Positions 23,561-25,666 of a stretch of DNA of 25,666 bases are shown one piece after another. Location of the stretch: contig JAJZAR010000009.1 of assembly GCA_021799315.1 (NCBI GenBank), positions 1 to 25,666 of the forward strand. Reading direction: 5' to 3'. The notes beneath the pieces are model-generated. The model did not search any database, was not told the origin of the DNA, and saw nothing but the letters and a program-made list of their open reading frames with translations. This DNA is from Thermoplasmata archaeon. Its GTDB lineage: Archaea > Thermoplasmatota > Thermoplasmata > Thermoplasmatales > Thermoplasmataceae. The position numbers were made by a program, and so were the translations under genes. Within the stretch, counting starts at the first letter, position 1; each line of letters begins with the position of its first letter.

Positions 23561-24211
23561 CTATTCATATTTTTCCCTGTACCTGATTAAAAATCTGCAC
23601 GTCTTGGCCCCATCCACAACCCTGTGTGTTGTTTCCACATCTGCACCAAGAAGTTCGCTGAAAAGGTGCCTTTCAGTGGAACATGCTTCTGAGAATTTTT
23701 CAGATATCTGCATGATTGGACAGTTTGATTCACACAATTCAAAGGTTTCGTCATCAAGTTTTCTGGATTCTGCCATATAACCATCAATATCTCTGAGTTC
23801 CCTCAACTTCAGAACTCTCTGGTCATGACCAAGATTCTCCATTATGGCCCCATACTGCTTCAGAATTTTGCCTGTTCTTGTTTGCAAAATCTGATTCACA
23901 CCCTCCCTGCCTATCTTTTCATTCACATAATCCAGAGCTTCCATTGCTATGAATGAATAGGACTTGGGCAGAATTTCGTGTCCTCTTTCGGTTATGGATA
24001 CCTTGCATATGGGTCTCCCTTTGCCAGATGGTACGTACTTCCTTTGAAGCAAACCTTCTCTTTCCATTTCGCATACGTGCTTCAAAACGGCGGCCTTTGA
24101 TACTCCCAAAGCTTCGCTGAGTTGGGATAGAGAAACGCCTCCTGATTTCTTCACAAGAAGTAACAATCTTGTCTTTGTTGAAGATTCCCCGTAAAGTCCG
24201 TTCACATCCAC
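23561..24211 (-). CDS. SufR-like [Fe-S] winged-helix transcriptional regulator
   Basis: A 216-residue regulator. The winged helix-turn-helix is at about residues 12-65 (VSLSQLSEALGVSKAAVLKHVCEM, then a wing with PSGKGRPICKVSITERG). The C-terminal half carries four cysteines at 160, 164, 177 and 205, spaced 4, 13 and 28 residues apart. That is the spacing I recall for the cluster ligands of mycobacterial SufR, with the NCPI and ELLGADVE context as well. It is therefore predicted to sense iron or redox state through an Fe-S cluster. No suf genes are adjacent. The start is GTG at 24211 or GTG at 24205, because no ATG is in frame. The stop is 1 bp from that of the convergent QueA-like gene. Confidence 0.82.
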   Translation of the reverse strand: MDVNGLYGESSTKTRLLLLVKKSGGVSLSQLSEALGVSKAAVLKHVCEMEREGLLQRKYVPSGKGRPICKVSITERGHEILPKSYSFIAMEALDYVNEKIGREGVNQILQTRTGKILKQYGAIMENLGHDQRVLKLRELRDIDGYMAESRKLDDETFELCESNCPIMQISEKFSEACSTERHLFSELLGADVETTHRVVDGAKTCRFLIRYREKYE

Positions 24212-24312
24212 TATATTTATACAACTTTATTAACTATTTCTTCAATTTGAGACCCTTGTACAATTTACAGAAAATGAATGCTTTTGCCACAATCCAAAAA
24301 CATCTTACCCAA

Positions 24313-24334
24313 TGGAGAAAGTGTACTTTCTCCA
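24313..24334. repeat. 22 bp inverted repeat (operator or terminator)
   Basis: Two perfect 10 bp arms, tggagaaagt and its complement, separated by two bases. It lies 21 bp after the proline iminopeptidase stop and about 100 bp before the SufR-like regulator start, both on the reverse strand. On the forward strand a short T run follows immediately. It could be a dyad operator for the regulator or a hairpin terminator of the upstream gene. Confidence 0.6.
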
Positions 24335-24354
24335 GTTTTTCAGTATGTTACAGG

Positions 24355-25248
24355 TTATCTGTCATGACTCTTCATGAAATCTGAGATATATCCAATATAT
24401 GATCTCCTTTCCTCCCAGAAAGCCATATGGGAACTTTCGTTGAACATCTTCAACACTGAACCTTTTATCTCACCATGTATGCTTTCAGCAATTTTTGGAG
24501 TGACTTCGTCATATTTTCCACAAGTGATCATAGTAGGAACCGTAATTCTCTTAAGATCAGAATCAAAATTTATATTTTTGATGAGACCATTAATTGTGAA
24601 TTCACTTGGGCCATTCATCTTGAGATAGGTTCCTCTGTCATTCATCATTTGCAAGCTTCTCATAACGTCCTCAGGGTATTCGTCAATTCTCAGGAGATGT
24701 TGTTTCATGAAATATTCTGATGCTTCAACGTATTCTGGATTATCAAAGTCACCCTTTCTTTCATGCTCTTCAATTGCATTCTTATATTTTTCTGGAAGTT
24801 GAGATATGAGCCTGTGCATCTCTTTTGCAGTCTCTGGTACATTGGATAGACCGCTACTCGAAATGAGTGTTATGAGATTTTCCTGATATTTTATGGCATA
24901 TGCCAGAGAAAGCATCCCTCCCCATGAGTTCCCAAAAAGATGTATCTTTTGATTGCCAAAAGTGGCCATTCTGACACCCTCTACCTCTTCCACTGCATAT
25001 TCCAGACTATAATCAGATTCGCTTTTTGGATAATCTGATCTCCCACAACCAAATTGGTCGTAAAATACAATATCGAAATCCAGAGATGCCAGATCTGAAA
25101 GGGATAGCAGGTAATCATGGGATGCCCCAGGGCCACCATGCAGAGCTATCAATCTATGCCTGTTTCCTTTCCCGAATCTCTCATAAAAAATTTTTATTCC
25201 CCTAATTTTGAGAAATCCTTCCTCATGTTTTACTTCTTTGTTAACCAT
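24355..25248 (-). CDS. pip: Proline iminopeptidase (tricorn protease interacting factor F1-like)
   Basis: A 297-residue alpha/beta hydrolase. It removes N-terminal proline and other residues from the short peptides made by the proteasome and tricorn protease. HGGPGASHDYLLSL forms the oxyanion region, nucleophile Ser lies in FGNSWGGMLSLAYA, Asp in CGKYDEVTP and His in ESSHMAFWE. FYDQFGCGRSDYP and MNGPSEFTI match Thermoplasma acidophilum factor F1 closely as I remember it. It is cytoplasmic. The ATG at 25248 follows a TATA-like element at about 20 nt. A 22 bp dyad lies just after the stop. Confidence 0.93.
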   Translation of the reverse strand: MVNKEVKHEEGFLKIRGIKIFYERFGKGNRHRLIALHGGPGASHDYLLSLSDLASLDFDIVFYDQFGCGRSDYPKSESDYSLEYAVEEVEGVRMATFGNQKIHLFGNSWGGMLSLAYAIKYQENLITLISSSGLSNVPETAKEMHRLISQLPEKYKNAIEEHERKGDFDNPEYVEASEYFMKQHLLRIDEYPEDVMRSLQMMNDRGTYLKMNGPSEFTINGLIKNINFDSDLKRITVPTMITCGKYDEVTPKIAESIHGEIKGSVLKMFNESSHMAFWEERRSYIGYISDFMKSHDR

Positions 25249-25264
25249 TTCTTAACCCTATCTC

Positions 25265-25273
25265 AATAAATGC
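25265..25273 (-). promoter_or_regulatory. TATA-like box of the proline iminopeptidase gene
   Basis: Reverse-strand gcatttatt about 20 nt before the ATG at 25248. No Shine-Dalgarno is present. Confidence 0.35.
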
Positions 25274-25403
25274 TTAATCACTATTGTATCTGCCCATTGA
25301 TTTAAATAAGCTATTTGGAGAGTGCTGAATCTCTGAGTCAAGTTTATTGACCCACCTTTATTCAATACGAGCATGGGCATGAAGTTTCATTTAAACACCA
25401 TAT

Positions 25404-25666
25404 ATGCTAATATATATCCCATCATTGGCAAATGTGCGTCATGCAAGAATTGAGGAACTGAGTCAGATAAGTGAACTGATACAGGAAATAAGAAATATGG
25501 AGAATATAAGGGAAAAGCAACCTTCCCATTTTTATTATAAGGGTAAAAACATTATACATTTTCATATGGATAATAGTGATATATTTGCGGATATCGGAAA
25601 CAAGAGAATAAAAATAGACATTCCACTTAATGCAATCCAGATCGATAAGATAAAAACGGAAATTAA
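25404..25666 (+). CDS. Unrecognised protein, cut by the right edge
   Basis: An open frame runs off the window. It encodes a helical, charged start (ARIEELSQISELIQEIRNME) followed by a beta-rich segment FYYKGKNIIHFHMDNSDIFADIG and IKIDIPL. I recall similar F-G-K-x-F-L-H-F-H-x-D segments in small conserved hypothetical proteins but cannot name the family. Two starts are possible: ATG at 25404, or GTG at 25434, which has an AT-rich ctaatatatatcc about 22 nt upstream and would be leaderless. The 155 bp between the iminopeptidase start and this gene is divergent promoter DNA with no other feature seen. Confidence 0.55.
   Translation, partial: MLIYIPSLANVRHARIEELSQISELIQEIRNMENIREKQPSHFYYKGKNIIHFHMDNSDIFADIGNKRIKIDIPLNAIQIDKIKTEI

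Noticed and set aside
1..25666. tRNA, rRNA, CRISPR array, IS element or integrase
   Set aside because: No TPsiC-like or cloverleaf signal, no regularly spaced repeats, no transposase or integrase reading frame was seen by eye; a tRNAscan run was not possible.

Overview
The window looks like a chromosomal stretch from a moderately AT-rich acidophilic archaeon of the Thermoplasmatales (Thermoplasma / Ferroplasma / Cuniculiplasma-like). The evidence is a single archaeal block for exosome, ribosomal protein and RNA polymerase subunits (SBDS, Rrp4, Rrp41, Rrp42, L37Ae, Rpo12, Pus10, L21e, RpoF, DUF655, KsgA), a proline iminopeptidase resembling the Thermoplasma tricorn-interacting factor F1, and a probable Thermoplasma-type mevalonate branch. 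Many first or single genes have a TATA-like box about 22-27 nt before the start and no Shine-Dalgarno, as expected for leaderless mRNAs. Several internal operon genes carry GGTGAT-type Shine-Dalgarno sequences. I see no mobile element, CRISPR array, rRNA or tRNA.

Layout. 1-5125: possible tail of a gene cut by the left edge, a GH31 alpha-glucosidase (-), a 53-residue cysteine-rich CWC-type protein (-), an EamA/DMT transporter (+) and a ThDP enzyme (-). 5126-9102 (all -): a succinate-semialdehyde-type dehydrogenase preceded by a tightly overlapping trio of isochorismatase-fold protein, 2-phosphoglycerate-kinase-like P-loop kinase and diphosphomevalonate-decarboxylase homologue. 9184-10199 (+): a slipin and a 34-residue zinc-ribbon protein. 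16759-10206 (-): the RNA-processing / translation / transcription superoperon. 16972-18656 (+): transcription factor S and SRP54. 18653-20712: an FAD oxidoreductase (-) and endonuclease III (+) sharing a 45 bp divergent promoter, then a Rieske protein (+). 20913-25248: a zinc-ribbon membrane protein (-), an SDR overlapping a QueA-like gene (+), a SufR-like regulator (-), and proline iminopeptidase (-). The right edge cuts an unrecognised gene (+).

How genes work together. The superoperon links RNA degradation (exosome core), ribosome maturation (SBDS, KsgA), rRNA/tRNA modification (Pus10) and transcription subunits. The kinase/decarboxylase pair plausibly supplies the late steps of the mevalonate-3-phosphate route to isopentenyl phosphate. 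The ThDP enzyme and semialdehyde dehydrogenase together resemble the cyanobacterial 2-oxoglutarate decarboxylase / SSADH bypass of the TCA cycle, which would be a notable alternative to an acetolactate synthase reading. Two small cysteine-rich genes and Rpo12 (34, 53 and 44 aa) are real-looking genes that length-based gene calling could miss.
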